From assembly GCA_966210515.1 (NCBI GenBank), contig CBIHLM010000045.1, forward strand, positions 1 through 37,913: 37,913 nt of DNA. The letters run 5' to 3'. Of the stretch, positions 16,848-26,296 are shown piece by piece. How positions within the stretch are numbered: the first letter of the stretch is position 1; every line of letters starts with the position of its first letter. Made by a program: the position numbers and the translations under genes. The notes beneath the pieces are model-generated. The model saw only the letters and a program-made list of their open reading frames with translations, searched no databases and was not told the DNA's origin. Source of the DNA: Paradesertivirga sp966210515. GTDB lineage: Bacteria; Bacteroidota; Bacteroidia; Sphingobacteriales; Sphingobacteriaceae.

Positions 16848-18647
16848 ATTGACATCGAAGTAGGATAGTAAAGCCGCTGTTTGTTTTGCGTTTAAAACTT
16901 TTCGCAATTCTTCTTCTTCCGCCTCCCGGATATTTTTCACGGATTTGAAGTGTTTTAAGAGTTTTTGTGAAGTTGTTTTGCCAATTCCAGGTATGCGTTC
17001 AAGTTCTGTAATCAGGGTGCCTTTGTCTCGTTTATTCCGATGGAAAGTGATCCCAAAACGGTGTGCCTCATCTCGGAGCTGCTGAATGATCTTTAGTGTC
17101 TCTGATTTCTTATCCAGGTACATTGGATATTGGTCTCCCGGATAAAAAATCTCCTCTAAACGTTTGGCAATTCCTATTATGGTGAGCTGATTTTCTATGC
17201 CAAGTTGTTTCAAGCTTTTTATAGCTGATGATAATTGACCCTTACCTCCATCGATAACCACTAACTGGGGCAGTGGTGTTTCCTCTTCGAGCATTCGCCT
17301 GTATCGGCGAAAGACCGCTTCTTCCATTGTCGCAAAATCATTTGGTCCTTCTACAGTTTTAACATTAAAATGCCTGTAATCTTTTTTTGAGGGCTTCGCA
17401 TCTTTAAACACCACAATAGCAGACACCGGGTATTTCCCCTGGAAATTGGAATTATCAAAACACTCTATATGTCTTGGTAGTTGGTTAAGACGCAAATCTT
17501 TCATCATTTGCGTAAGCAGGCGCTCTGTTCTGACCTCCGGATTGAGCTTCTCGTACTGGTCCAGTTTTTCGCGTTTAAAAAAGACAACGTTTTTTTGAGA
17601 CAAATCAAGCAGCTTTTTCTTTTCTCCCAATTTTGGCACAGTAAACTTCAGTTTGGGGTCGTCTATCTCGAGTTCAAACGGAATAATGATTTCTTTAGAG
17701 GTGCTCTCAAACCGCGTCCTGAATTCTGAAATTGCTATCGTTAATAGCTCTTCGTCTGTTTCATCCAGACGCTTTTTGATTTCTATCGTTTGCGTTTGGA
17801 TAACTGTGCCATTCATAACTTTTAAATAGTTTACAAACGCATGTTTTTCATCGGTAGCTATATTGAAGACATCTACATCAGAGATGGATGAGTTAACGAT
17901 CGTCGATTTGCTTTGATATTTTTCGAGCAGATCAAACTGCTTCTTCAGTCTGTGTGCTTCTTCGAAGTTAAGCTCGGCAATTGCCTGTTCCAGGCGCGAT
18001 TTTAGCTTTCGGATCACAACGCCTGTTTTGCCACAAAGAATGTCTTTTATGTCTTCGATGCCTTTATTATAATCCTCTTCATCCTGGTAGGCCTGACAGG
18101 GTCCTTTGCAATTACCTATCTGATATTCAAGGCATACCTTAAACTTTCCGGCCGAAATGTTTTCAGTGGTTAAAGGAAGATTGCAGGTTCGTAAAGGATA
18201 CAGTTCTTTTACCAGGTCAAGAATAGTATGCATCATACTCACAGATGCATAGGGTCCTAAATATTTAGAACCATCTTTTACCATATTTCTTGTCCAGTAA
18301 ATACGGGGAAAACGTTCATTTTTAATAACAATCCAGGGATAGGTTTTGTCATCTTTAAGCAGGACATTATACCTGGGCTGATGTTTTTTTATGAGACTGT
18401 TCTCTAATAGCCAGGCATCAATCTCGGTGTCGACGAGGGTAAAGGTGATTTTGGAGATTTTACTAACAAGAACCCTGGTTTTTGCATTTATGCGGTGGTT
18501 GTCTTTATTAAAATAAGAGGTTACCCTGTTTTTTAAGTTTTTGGCTTTTCCGATATAGATTAGCTCACCCGAGACGTCCCAGTATTGATAAACCCCCGGT
18601 TTGGGAGGTATGTTACGAATAGCTTCACGGTGGTTGAATTTTTCCAT
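16824..18647 (-). CDS. uvrC: UvrABC excinuclease subunit C
   Basis: UvrC makes both incisions in nucleotide excision repair after damage recognition by UvrAB. The 607-residue protein has an N-terminal GIY-YIG nuclease domain (PGVYQYWD...LIYIGKAKNLKNRV, about 15-45). Four Cys (CNLPL, CLEYQIGNCKGPC, about 170-205) are in a pattern suitable for the reported Fe-S cluster. A UVR motif (ELNFEEAHRLKKQFDLL) lies near 230, the RNase H-like 5' nuclease domain covers about 370-530, and a helix-hairpin-helix end includes RIPGIGKTTSQKLLKHF. The frame could open at a TTG at 18653, but the ATG at 18647 gives MEKFNHREAI, a usual start. It is on the same strand as the penicillin-binding protein gene, 118 bases downstream. 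Confidence 0.95.
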   Translation of the reverse strand: MEKFNHREAIRNIPPKPGVYQYWDVSGELIYIGKAKNLKNRVTSYFNKDNHRINAKTRVLVSKISKITFTLVDTEIDAWLLENSLIKKHQPRYNVLLKDDKTYPWIVIKNERFPRIYWTRNMVKDGSKYLGPYASVSMMHTILDLVKELYPLRTCNLPLTTENISAGKFKVCLEYQIGNCKGPCQAYQDEEDYNKGIEDIKDILCGKTGVVIRKLKSRLEQAIAELNFEEAHRLKKQFDLLEKYQSKSTIVNSSISDVDVFNIATDEKHAFVNYLKVMNGTVIQTQTIEIKKRLDETDEELLTIAISEFRTRFESTSKEIIIPFELEIDDPKLKFTVPKLGEKKKLLDLSQKNVVFFKREKLDQYEKLNPEVRTERLLTQMMKDLRLNQLPRHIECFDNSNFQGKYPVSAIVVFKDAKPSKKDYRHFNVKTVEGPNDFATMEEAVFRRYRRMLEEETPLPQLVVIDGGKGQLSSAIKSLKQLGIENQLTIIGIAKRLEEIFYPGDQYPMYLDKKSETLKIIQQLRDEAHRFGITFHRNKRDKGTLITELERIPGIGKTTSQKLLKHFKSVKNIREAEEEELRKVLNAKQTAALLSYFDVNKKSPAEY

Positions 18648-18765
18648 AAACAATTCACGGATGATTAGTGAATAGGGGTGCTCAGTGTCGGGAAATCAAA
18701 TTCTCGCGCTTATTTTTAAAATAATAAATGTTCCTGAACTCATGTCCTGCAGAATCAAACAATAC

Positions 18766-21021
18766 TTACATCGCAGGGGGGGCAGCTGGAATTGGTGGCG
18801 TAGCTGTTGAATCTGGTGCCGGCTTTGGGCCATATGCATCGCAGTTCAGAACAGTACTAACGCCCCCCGGCGGGGTTTCAAAATCTCCTTTAGTATATTT
18901 TAGTTTTGGATCCGCATAAACTTTCTTCATGTAGAGCGCAAAAACTGGCAATGCGGAGTTTGCACCTTCACCCTGATCCGTAGAGCTGAAATGGATTGCT
19001 CTGTCTTCCGCTCCAGTCCACACTCCAGTAACTAATTGAGGCGTAATTCCGATAAACCAACCGTCCGAGTTGTTTTGTGTGGTACCGGTTTTTCCGCCGA
19101 TGGGGTTGTTTAATTTGTATTTATAACGTAGTCTCACACCTGTTCCGTTTTGTACTACTCCTTTTAACATATCGACCATTACGTAAGCAACCTGAGGGTT
19201 TAAAACTTCACGAACCTGTGGCTTCTTTTCATATAAAACGGTTCCATTTTTATCTTCAATACGCAACAGATAAATTGGTTCGGTCCATACTCCCTGGTTG
19301 ACAAAAGTAGAGTAGGCACCCACCATATCATAAACGCTCGCATCAAAAGTTCCCAGAGCCATTGCGGGTACAATGTCAGCTGTTTTGATGGGGATTCCCA
19401 GGTTTCTAATCAGAGTTCCTACAGCAGTTTCTCCCACCTGTTTCATTACATAGGCGGTGATCCAGTTTTCAGAGTGTGCTAATGCGGTTTTGAGCGTTAG
19501 ATATCCGGGACGTGGATTGTGTGCTCTTGGCGTCCAGCCATTTATAGTTACCGGCTCATTTAATACCTGATAACATGGCGAATAACCTTCATTAATGGCC
19601 ACCGCATACGTAAATGGCTTTGCCGTAGATCCAACCTGGCGTGTTCCTTTTTTAACCTGATCGTATTTGAAATGTTCAAAATTAATCCCTCCAACCCAGG
19701 CACGTACATATCCCGCATTTGGTCCGGTCGACTCCATCGACATCATGGCATTGCGCAATAGTAACTTATAATATTTTACAGAGTCCAGCGGACTCATCAC
19801 TGTATCTCTGTCGCCCTTCCACGTATATATCGACATTTTGGTAGGCTTTTTAAAATTCTTTAATATATCTCCTTCGGTGAGCCCTTCTTCCCGTAATTGC
19901 TGATACCTTTCAGAGCGCTTAATACCTTGTTCAAGCAAATGTTCGGCTTCCTTAAACTTAAAGGGATCGCGACCTCTCCAGGATCTGTTAAATTGATTTT
20001 GCAGTTGGGCAATATATTCTCTTTGCGCTTCTTCAGCATAACGCTGCATGCGCGAGTCGATCGTCGTATAGATTTTTAAGCCATCGCGGTCTAAATCGTA
20101 AGGAGTGTCATCGGCTTTTTTGATGTTCTGTTTTTCAAAAATTTCCTGAATTTCTTTTTTTAGCACAGCTCTGAAATAGGGGGCTAAGCCAACTGTATGA
20201 TCTGCCGGGTTAAATTTGAGAACTAACGGTTTTTGCTGCAGTTCTTCAGCATCAGCAGCCGTTAAATAACCAGCTTTTTGCATATTCTCCAATACGGTGT
20301 TTCTTCTTGCTAAAGATCGATCCGGATTACGAACAGGGTTATAAAGTGAGGGACCTTTCAGCATCCCAACCACAACTGCCGCCTGTTCCGGAGTAAGTTT
20401 ATCAGGAGTGGTGTTGAAAAATGTGCGGGCCGCCGATTTTATGCCGTAACTATTGTAAGCAAAATTAACGGTATTGAGATACATGGTGATTATCTCTTCT
20501 TTTGTATACTGCCTCTCTAGTTTTATAGCGGTAATCCATTCCTGTAATTTTTGAACAACTCGTTTAAGAAATACTTTGGAACGGCCCTCTTCAGAAAATA
20601 GATTCAATGCCAATTGCTGAGTTATAGTACTGGCGCCTTGCTGTTTCCCGATCAGGTTATAAAACAGGATAGTAAACGTTCGCTTGAAATCTATACCCGA
20701 ATGACTATAAAATCGAATATCTTCGGTTGCAATGAGTGCATTGATCACGTTGGGTGATATCTCGTCATATCTTATAGAAGACCGGTTTTGAGCGAAGTAG
20801 TTACCGATAACTACGCCATCATCAGAGATAATATCAGAAGAAAGATTGCTCTTTGGATTTTCAAGGTCCTTAAAAGTAGGCAGGGCTCCAAAAATTCCTA
20901 ACCCGATACTAAAAAGAAGGATAATCCCAAAAGAAATACACCCGATAACAATTTTCCAAAAAGTAACGGTATAACGGTTTACCTCTTGTTTTGTTAAAAC
21001 TGTAGTCTTTCTATTCTGCAT
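18766..21021 (-). CDS. mrcA: Class A penicillin-binding protein (PBP1A type)
   Basis: This bifunctional enzyme polymerises and cross-links peptidoglycan in the periplasm. The 751-residue protein has a membrane helix at about 20-45. Its glycosyltransferase domain shows catalytic Glu100 in TEDIRFYSHSGID and GASTITQQLALNLF. The transpeptidase domain shows STAKPF (active Ser and Lys), SEN in AHSENWIT, and KTG at 644-646. The last 20 residues are a Pro/Ala-rich tail. Its start is 3 bases after the stop of sprE, so the two genes are almost certainly one transcription unit. The symbol follows E. coli usage; this is one of several possible class A paralogues. Confidence 0.92.
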   Translation of the reverse strand: MQNRKTTVLTKQEVNRYTVTFWKIVIGCISFGIILLFSIGLGIFGALPTFKDLENPKSNLSSDIISDDGVVIGNYFAQNRSSIRYDEISPNVINALIATEDIRFYSHSGIDFKRTFTILFYNLIGKQQGASTITQQLALNLFSEEGRSKVFLKRVVQKLQEWITAIKLERQYTKEEIITMYLNTVNFAYNSYGIKSAARTFFNTTPDKLTPEQAAVVVGMLKGPSLYNPVRNPDRSLARRNTVLENMQKAGYLTAADAEELQQKPLVLKFNPADHTVGLAPYFRAVLKKEIQEIFEKQNIKKADDTPYDLDRDGLKIYTTIDSRMQRYAEEAQREYIAQLQNQFNRSWRGRDPFKFKEAEHLLEQGIKRSERYQQLREEGLTEGDILKNFKKPTKMSIYTWKGDRDTVMSPLDSVKYYKLLLRNAMMSMESTGPNAGYVRAWVGGINFEHFKYDQVKKGTRQVGSTAKPFTYAVAINEGYSPCYQVLNEPVTINGWTPRAHNPRPGYLTLKTALAHSENWITAYVMKQVGETAVGTLIRNLGIPIKTADIVPAMALGTFDASVYDMVGAYSTFVNQGVWTEPIYLLRIEDKNGTVLYEKKPQVREVLNPQVAYVMVDMLKGVVQNGTGVRLRYKYKLNNPIGGKTGTTQNNSDGWFIGITPQLVTGVWTGAEDRAIHFSSTDQGEGANSALPVFALYMKKVYADPKLKYTKGDFETPPGGVSTVLNCDAYGPKPAPDSTATPPIPAAPPAM

Positions 21022-21024
21022 ATG

Positions 21025-23817
21025 TTAATGGCTGTTCTTATAAAAGTCAATATATGAATTGATAATCTCCCTGTTTATCAATTTCTCAAGGCTTTCTTTT
21101 GTAATCACGAAGGTACTATATTGTTCAGCAGGAATCTTCATAATGTCTTTCAGAAGAGGTAAAATTGCGCTTTCATAGGCCTTTACGTCTTCAAATGTTT
21201 GAAAAACACCTACATAAATTAATTGATTTTCATTGTTTGCTTCATGCAGCTGATGCTTTATCGGCGATCCGGCGTATTTGGATCTGTTGAACTGCCCGAT
21301 GCCAAACCTCGAAGAACTTAAATTATAACGCGGGTCGGTGACATTAATTACAAAATAATAGTCAGCTGCACCCGGTAAAGTGAATTGGCTTTTCTTGGGT
21401 TCTGCTATCGGTGCCTGCGATGACGATGATTGAACGGTAGCTTGTTGTGGCGTCGTTGATCGGGGTTTTTCCGTGTCTGTAGCAGCGGATTGCGTTTGTG
21501 CCGGGTTTTTCTGCGGCGCATCAGATACTACGGGTGCCTGGCTTATGGAAGTCGGTTGAGAATCCAGCTCTGCCGGTTCTTCATCAAAAAAGGGCACTGT
21601 ATTGTTATAATCCACCAGGGCAGTCGGTCTGGTGGACATTTGTTCCCGATTAGAATCTATGAACTTTAAATGCTGTTTTACAAGTGGTGTAATTAACAAG
21701 TCATTAGGGTAAGTGGTTGTCAACTGTTCAAGCATTTTTTCAAAAGGCGTTAATTTCTGGGTGTGTCCCAGAGCTAAACTGTTAAGATAGGCTAACTGTG
21801 GCGACAATGTATTTGGGCCATAATTTTGCTCTATCTTTTGAATTCCGGTTAAAACCTCCTGATATTTTTTTTCGGTATAAAGGTCGAATACCTCATTGTA
21901 TGCCTTCTGTAAAGCTATCTGTCTTTCATCGGTTTCACGCGAATAATTCGGATCCTTGATTGCTTTAGCAAACGGTGAATCGGGGTGTTGAGAAAGGATT
22001 AAATTCTTATAGGTGGTGGATTTTTCTGCATCGATCGGCGCATACAATCTATAAAGGTTATAATAAACCGGAAAACTGTATGTGCTTTCGGGTATCCGTT
22101 TTAATAGCTCCTCATAAGTTTTAATAGCAATCTCTTCATCTTTTAACTCATCCTTATAAAAGTTTGCAATGTCATAATAAGCTTCCGCGATTCTTTGATT
22201 TGATTGCTGAAGTAAAGGCTCTGTCAATGGAAGATTCTTCATGTAATTTTGACGTACCGCATCAGCACTTAAAGCCGTATTAGTTGCTGCCAGTGATGCC
22301 CCGATCGGAGCGTCCGGATCTGCAGACATCGAAACCGTGGTTTCTGCTGCCGTTTTACTTATACGTCTCCAATTGTCTTCCAGACGCCTGTTTCCCCATT
22401 TGCGCTTAAAGTCCGAAAATCCCTGACTTATAGCTGTCGAGTTATTGAAGTAAAACTTTCCATCCGTTGGCTTGGCAGTCGTTGGTCCGTCAATGCCGGC
22501 GATTAATCCATTTGGCGCTTCTTGCTGATTTTCCTGTGCTAGAGAGCGCTCCGCTTGTTGTCGTACCAGTTCCCCGATTCGTTCTTCTCTCTCAGCTTCA
22601 GGCAACCTGGCTAAACTTTGCAAAGTATCTTCCCGACTAATTGTGTGATACCTTGTTGCTAATAGCTCTAAGTTATTGCCTTTCTTTTTTATTAGTTCAT
22701 AACCGGGATACTTTGGAGACAAGGTATTTAAAGTGCTGTCATAGTAGGCTTTCGCCTTCACGTAATCCGCATTATTAAAATAAATATCCGCAAGTTTTAA
22801 ATAGGTGACACCTTTCTGGTCCAGATTTGTGGTGCTCTTTTTTATGGAAGTATGGTAATTGTTGATCGCCTCAGAAATTTCGTCATTTTCTAAATGAATA
22901 TTCCCGATATGATAATAGATCTGATCAATAAAATCCTTGTTTTTATCGTCCTTTAACAGTGATTTTAACCGGCTGATCCGGTCCGAGTTAACGCCATTTT
23001 GTTCCTCTTCAATCCGTATCCTGTTAAGGTTAGCATTAAAAGCCATATCAAATGATGCATTGCTTTTTACAACAGCCGTAAAATTATCATAGGCATCCTG
23101 ATATTGTTTATCTTGTTCTTGTAATTGTGCAAGTATATATTTCCATCTGACCTTGTTGCGTTTCGAGTGACTGGAATCGATAGCTTTCTTTAAAACGGAG
23201 ATCGCTTCGGATTTCCGATTGGCAGTAATTAAAAGCTGAGCATGAGTTGCATACACATCTGACATCGTTTTTTCAGATGTTTCAATGTATTTCAACGCTG
23301 TGTCGATTGTATTCGATGCTTCAGCAATATTATCCAACTGCAGGAGCGCTCTGGTTTTCCACGTGAGTGATTCTTGCCTGATATCTTTTTCTAAAGGGTA
23401 GTTGTTAAACAGGTAAGTAAAGTATTCTGCGGCATTGAAGAAACTTGACTTTAAGTAATTTGATTTTGCAACCAATAAATAAGCATCATCAACATAATTG
23501 CTATGGAGCTTGTCATTAATTATCGCGTTTGCTTTTTGTATGATCGAATCCAGGTTTTTGGTTTCAGATGCAGATGTTGCTTCTGAAGGTTCTTTATAAA
23601 TCGTCAGCAGCTGACTGTAATTATCGAGATGCGCTTTTTCGATATTTTCGGAGCTCTCGTCTAGTAAGAGATTGGCATTATATATAATATTATACCGGGC
23701 GGTAAGGTTCTGCATGCCTCTGCTCGTCACAGAATCCTTCGGACTAATGCAACCCGTAGATAAAAATACTGAACCTATAATCGCAAAAATGGGCAGGGAT
23801 TGAAAATTAGATTTCAA
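21025..23817 (-). CDS. sprE: SprE/PorW, TPR lipoprotein of the type IX secretion system
   Basis: SprE/PorW is an outer-membrane-linked periplasmic lipoprotein required for T9SS, proposed to connect the GldKN ring with the Sov/SprA translocon. The 930-residue protein has a lipoprotein signal with lipobox LSTGC. Many TPR-like helical pairs follow between about residues 60 and 400 and again about 530-720, then a Gln/Ser/Pro-rich linker (about 760-815). A distinct C-terminal domain (about 820-930) contains YYFVINVTDPRYNLSSSRFG and LIYVGVFQTFEDVKAYE. The only start before an upstream in-frame stop is a TTG at 23817. The signal peptide immediately after it supports this start. It leads a probable sprE-pbp1A(-uvrC) operon. 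Confidence 0.88.
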   Translation of the reverse strand: MKSNFQSLPIFAIIGSVFLSTGCISPKDSVTSRGMQNLTARYNIIYNANLLLDESSENIEKAHLDNYSQLLTIYKEPSEATSASETKNLDSIIQKANAIINDKLHSNYVDDAYLLVAKSNYLKSSFFNAAEYFTYLFNNYPLEKDIRQESLTWKTRALLQLDNIAEASNTIDTALKYIETSEKTMSDVYATHAQLLITANRKSEAISVLKKAIDSSHSKRNKVRWKYILAQLQEQDKQYQDAYDNFTAVVKSNASFDMAFNANLNRIRIEEEQNGVNSDRISRLKSLLKDDKNKDFIDQIYYHIGNIHLENDEISEAINNYHTSIKKSTTNLDQKGVTYLKLADIYFNNADYVKAKAYYDSTLNTLSPKYPGYELIKKKGNNLELLATRYHTISREDTLQSLARLPEAEREERIGELVRQQAERSLAQENQQEAPNGLIAGIDGPTTAKPTDGKFYFNNSTAISQGFSDFKRKWGNRRLEDNWRRISKTAAETTVSMSADPDAPIGASLAATNTALSADAVRQNYMKNLPLTEPLLQQSNQRIAEAYYDIANFYKDELKDEEIAIKTYEELLKRIPESTYSFPVYYNLYRLYAPIDAEKSTTYKNLILSQHPDSPFAKAIKDPNYSRETDERQIALQKAYNEVFDLYTEKKYQEVLTGIQKIEQNYGPNTLSPQLAYLNSLALGHTQKLTPFEKMLEQLTTTYPNDLLITPLVKQHLKFIDSNREQMSTRPTALVDYNNTVPFFDEEPAELDSQPTSISQAPVVSDAPQKNPAQTQSAATDTEKPRSTTPQQATVQSSSSQAPIAEPKKSQFTLPGAADYYFVINVTDPRYNLSSSRFGIGQFNRSKYAGSPIKHQLHEANNENQLIYVGVFQTFEDVKAYESAILPLLKDIMKIPAEQYSTFVITKESLEKLINREIINSYIDFYKNSH

Positions 23818-23913
23818 GACTGAATATGATTTGACTTAATACATTAACAAGCTCTTAGCCAAAATATTTTGTTCCGGTTAGCTTATTTATAAGTTTTTGT
23901 GATATTAATAATT

Positions 23914-23921
23914 CAAAGATA
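23914..23921 (-). promoter_or_regulatory. Bacteroidota -7 element upstream of sprE
   Basis: On the minus strand this reads TATCTTTG, a perfect match to TAnnTTTG, in the gap between ade and sprE. It predicts a start of transcription near 23908 and a leader of about 90 bases. No good -33 TTTG is present at the usual distance. Confidence 0.5.
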
Positions 23922-23939
23922 AACTATTGGTTCATTTTT

Positions 23940-25574
23940 TCAGGTAGTTTCCGATTTTACGAATTTGAATTCTTCACCATCAAAAAGTCCCAGATCACTA
24001 AGTTTTAGTGAGGGGATTACAAGCAAGGCCATAAAGGATAAAGTCATAAATGGAGACGACAAACCCGAGCCCATCTTTTTTGCCAGAATATCGAGTTCCG
24101 TGTATTGTTCTGCGACCTCATAAGCATCCGCAGAGGTCATAATTCCGCCCACCGGCAGTGCCAAAGTTTTTGAATCGGTAGACGAAACCGCTGAAATACC
24201 GCCGTTACAAGAAATAATTTTATTAACGGCCTTCGCTATAAGGTCATCGTTTGTGCCGACTGCTATAATATTATGCGAGTCGTGCGCAATAGACGATGCG
24301 ATTGCTCCATCTGTTAAGCCAAAGTTTTTTATAAAGGCAATTGCGGGAGGTGCATCTTTATAACGATTTTTTACAATGATTTTTAAAATGTCTTTTTCAG
24401 GATTTGATTCGATGAAGCCGTCTTTTATAAATGCTTCAGCCGTAATTCTATTTGTTATTAGCTGTCCATCCAACGCTTCAATTACTGCAATCTTTTCAGT
24501 GGTCGCTTTGACTTTAATGTCGGCAATGTTTATCTCCGAGCAATTGAAATTATTTATCGGATCAACATTAACAGATTCAATGTTTGAACGACTTTTTGCA
24601 GCAACTAAATTTCCGTTGATGTAGGTTTCTTTTATTTTGAAGTTTGTTAGATTGTCAGTGATGATAAAATCGGCAAAGTCGCCGGCACGAAGTAGTCCCA
24701 CATCAAGTGAATAATGGGTTACGGGGTTGACGCAAGCTGCTTTAAGTACTTTGAAAACGTCTATATTTTTTTCCACCGCCCGTTTTACCAGTTCGTTAAT
24801 GTGGCCAAGGAGCAGACTGTCAGGGTGTTTGTCGTCAGAGCAAAACATAATCTGGTCTTCGAAATCATGTAAAAGCTCTATTAATGCGTCAAAATTTTTA
24901 GCAGCGCTTCCTTCTCGGATGAGGATTTTCATGCCGAGGTGTAATTTATCCAGAGCTTCTTCTTTGGAAAAGCATTCGTGGTCCGTACTTATGCCCGCCG
25001 CTATATATTGCTTAGCTTTTTCACCTGTTAATCCTGGGGCGTGTCCATCCACAGGTTTATTGTATTTTTTTGCGAGCTTGATTTTTTCAAATACCACCGG
25101 ATCGTTAAACAAGACTCCGGGCCAGTTCATCATCTCCGCTAAGTATTTTATTTTATCTGATTTTAGAAGTTCATCAATTTCCTTTATCGATATGTCTGCT
25201 CCAGCAGTTTCAAATACCGTAGCAGGCACACATGATGGTGCTCCGAAATAAAATTTAAATGGGACCTGCTCTCCGTTTTCGATCATAAATTTTACGCCTT
25301 CTATACCACAGACGTTAGCAATTTCATGTGGATCAGAAACCGTGGCAACGGTGCCATGGACTACTGCTAAACGTGCAAATTCCGAAGGGACGAGCATCGA
25401 GCTTTCAATATGAACATGCGCATCAATGAATCCGGGCATGATATATTGATTATCTGCCTCGGCTGTTTCTTCTATCTTTTGAATACGACCGTTGAGTACG
25501 AAAATTTTACCAGGATAAATCCGCCGATTTAAAATGTCGACTATATGGCCGCTGACCGGCAATTTTTCAATCAT
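23940..25574 (-). CDS. ade: Adenine deaminase
   Basis: Ade is an amidohydrolase that converts adenine to hypoxanthine and ammonia for purine salvage. The 544-residue length fits the bacterial Ade/AdeC family. Metal-binding and catalytic blocks are visible: MPGFIDAHVHIESSML near residue 47 (HxH), SDPHEIANVCG near 80, DGHAPGLTG near 175, STDHECFSKEEA near 195 and FCSDDKHPDS near 245. The C-terminal family domain carries AHDSHNIIAVGTNDDLI and LPVGGIMTSADAYE. The gene diverges from the ATP synthase operon with 70 bases between starts, so the two promoters share that space. It is on the same strand as sprE, 122 bases upstream. Confidence 0.94.
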   Translation of the reverse strand: MIEKLPVSGHIVDILNRRIYPGKIFVLNGRIQKIEETAEADNQYIMPGFIDAHVHIESSMLVPSEFARLAVVHGTVATVSDPHEIANVCGIEGVKFMIENGEQVPFKFYFGAPSCVPATVFETAGADISIKEIDELLKSDKIKYLAEMMNWPGVLFNDPVVFEKIKLAKKYNKPVDGHAPGLTGEKAKQYIAAGISTDHECFSKEEALDKLHLGMKILIREGSAAKNFDALIELLHDFEDQIMFCSDDKHPDSLLLGHINELVKRAVEKNIDVFKVLKAACVNPVTHYSLDVGLLRAGDFADFIITDNLTNFKIKETYINGNLVAAKSRSNIESVNVDPINNFNCSEINIADIKVKATTEKIAVIEALDGQLITNRITAEAFIKDGFIESNPEKDILKIIVKNRYKDAPPAIAFIKNFGLTDGAIASSIAHDSHNIIAVGTNDDLIAKAVNKIISCNGGISAVSSTDSKTLALPVGGIMTSADAYEVAEQYTELDILAKKMGSGLSSPFMTLSFMALLVIPSLKLSDLGLFDGEEFKFVKSETT

Positions 25575-25625
25575 AAATGTTTGGTTTGTTAACGTAAAAC
25601 ATGGGTGCCTGGATGATAAAAGTAG

Positions 25626-25633
25626 TACTTTTG
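25626..25633 (+). promoter_or_regulatory. Bacteroidota -7 element of the ATP synthase operon
   Basis: TACTTTTG matches TAnnTTTG exactly. Transcription would begin near 25639, leaving a leader of about 6 bases to the ATG at 25645 or about 15 to the ATG at 25654. No clear -33 TTTG lies 19-21 bases upstream. Confidence 0.5.
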
Positions 25634-25644
25634 CAAATAATTAA

Positions 25645-25896
25645 ATGCATGTTATGCAAGAAGACGAAAGTGAAAAGCCGGCTAAGAAAAGAAAGAACTT
25701 GTTAAATAGCTACGCTCAGTACTCGGCTATGGGTTTCCAAATGTTTGTTATAATTGGAGCCTTTACTTATGCCGGATACAAAATTGATGAGAATCGACAA
25801 GCTAAAACTCCTTTGGTTACTGCGTTTCTAAGTTTAGCGGGAGTTTTTATTGCTTTATATGTTATCGTTCGTTCCATTAAAAAAATGAAATCTTGA
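25645..25896 (+). CDS. atpZ: AtpZ/AtpI-family protein
   Basis: The 83-residue protein has a charged, Lys-rich N-terminus (residues 1-22) and two membrane helices (about 33-49 and 60-75). The YAQYSAMGFQM...IGAFTYAGYKIDE pattern is characteristic of the AtpZ/AtpI family found in front of F-type ATPase genes. In other bacteria AtpZ and AtpI form a complex linked to divalent cation transport and to assembly of the c-ring. The start could also be the ATG at 25654. Its stop overlaps the next start by four bases (TTGA), indicating coupled translation. Confidence 0.8.
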   Translation: MHVMQEDESEKPAKKRKNLLNSYAQYSAMGFQMFVIIGAFTYAGYKIDENRQAKTPLVTAFLSLAGVFIALYVIVRSIKKMKS

Positions 25897-26282
25897 GTTT
25901 ACGCAAATTCATTCTGATCCTGTTTTTTATTGCTGTAATATTGGGCTTAACAGCGTGGTTAATCGAGGCCAATAATCCCGCAGAAGTAATTTTAGTTCCC
26001 AAGTTTTGGGTGATATTTGGATTCCTTTTAGTGATCACTGTTATTGCATATGTGGTATCTATCGCTGGCATTAAAAATGGAGGAGAAAATTCTGTTTTTG
26101 TAATCATGGGAGCGATAATTATCAAGTTGCTTTTCTCGATGGGGTTTGTTATTGTTTACTTGCTGAAATTCAAGGTCAATAGCCTGCTTTTTGCGGTGGA
26201 ATTTTTTTCTTTATATTTCTCATTTACGTCCTTTGAAGTTTATGCATTGTTATGTAACTTGCGCCACCAAAATAAAACGTAA
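25893..26282 (+). CDS. Four-helix membrane protein, probable AtpI equivalent
   Basis: The 129-residue protein has four hydrophobic segments (about 5-22, 31-52, 64-84 and 92-112) and short loops. I do not recognise its family from sequence. AtpI proteins of other phyla also have four helices and lie between atpZ and atpB, so position and topology suggest the same role in Fo assembly; this is inference. The start is a TTG at 25893 that overlaps the atpZ stop; there is no in-frame ATG near the first helix. It is followed 14 bases later by atpB. Confidence 0.65.
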   Translation: MSLRKFILILFFIAVILGLTAWLIEANNPAEVILVPKFWVIFGFLLVITVIAYVVSIAGIKNGGENSVFVIMGAIIIKLLFSMGFVIVYLLKFKVNSLLFAVEFFSLYFSFTSFEVYALLCNLRHQNKT

Positions 26283-26296
26283 AAAACTTGTAATAA

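Noticed and set aside
24727..25251. A 174-codon plus-strand ORF inside ade.
   Set aside because: It is antisense to strongly conserved adenine deaminase sequence with intact catalytic motifs; its Ser-rich translation is typical of an antisense shadow.
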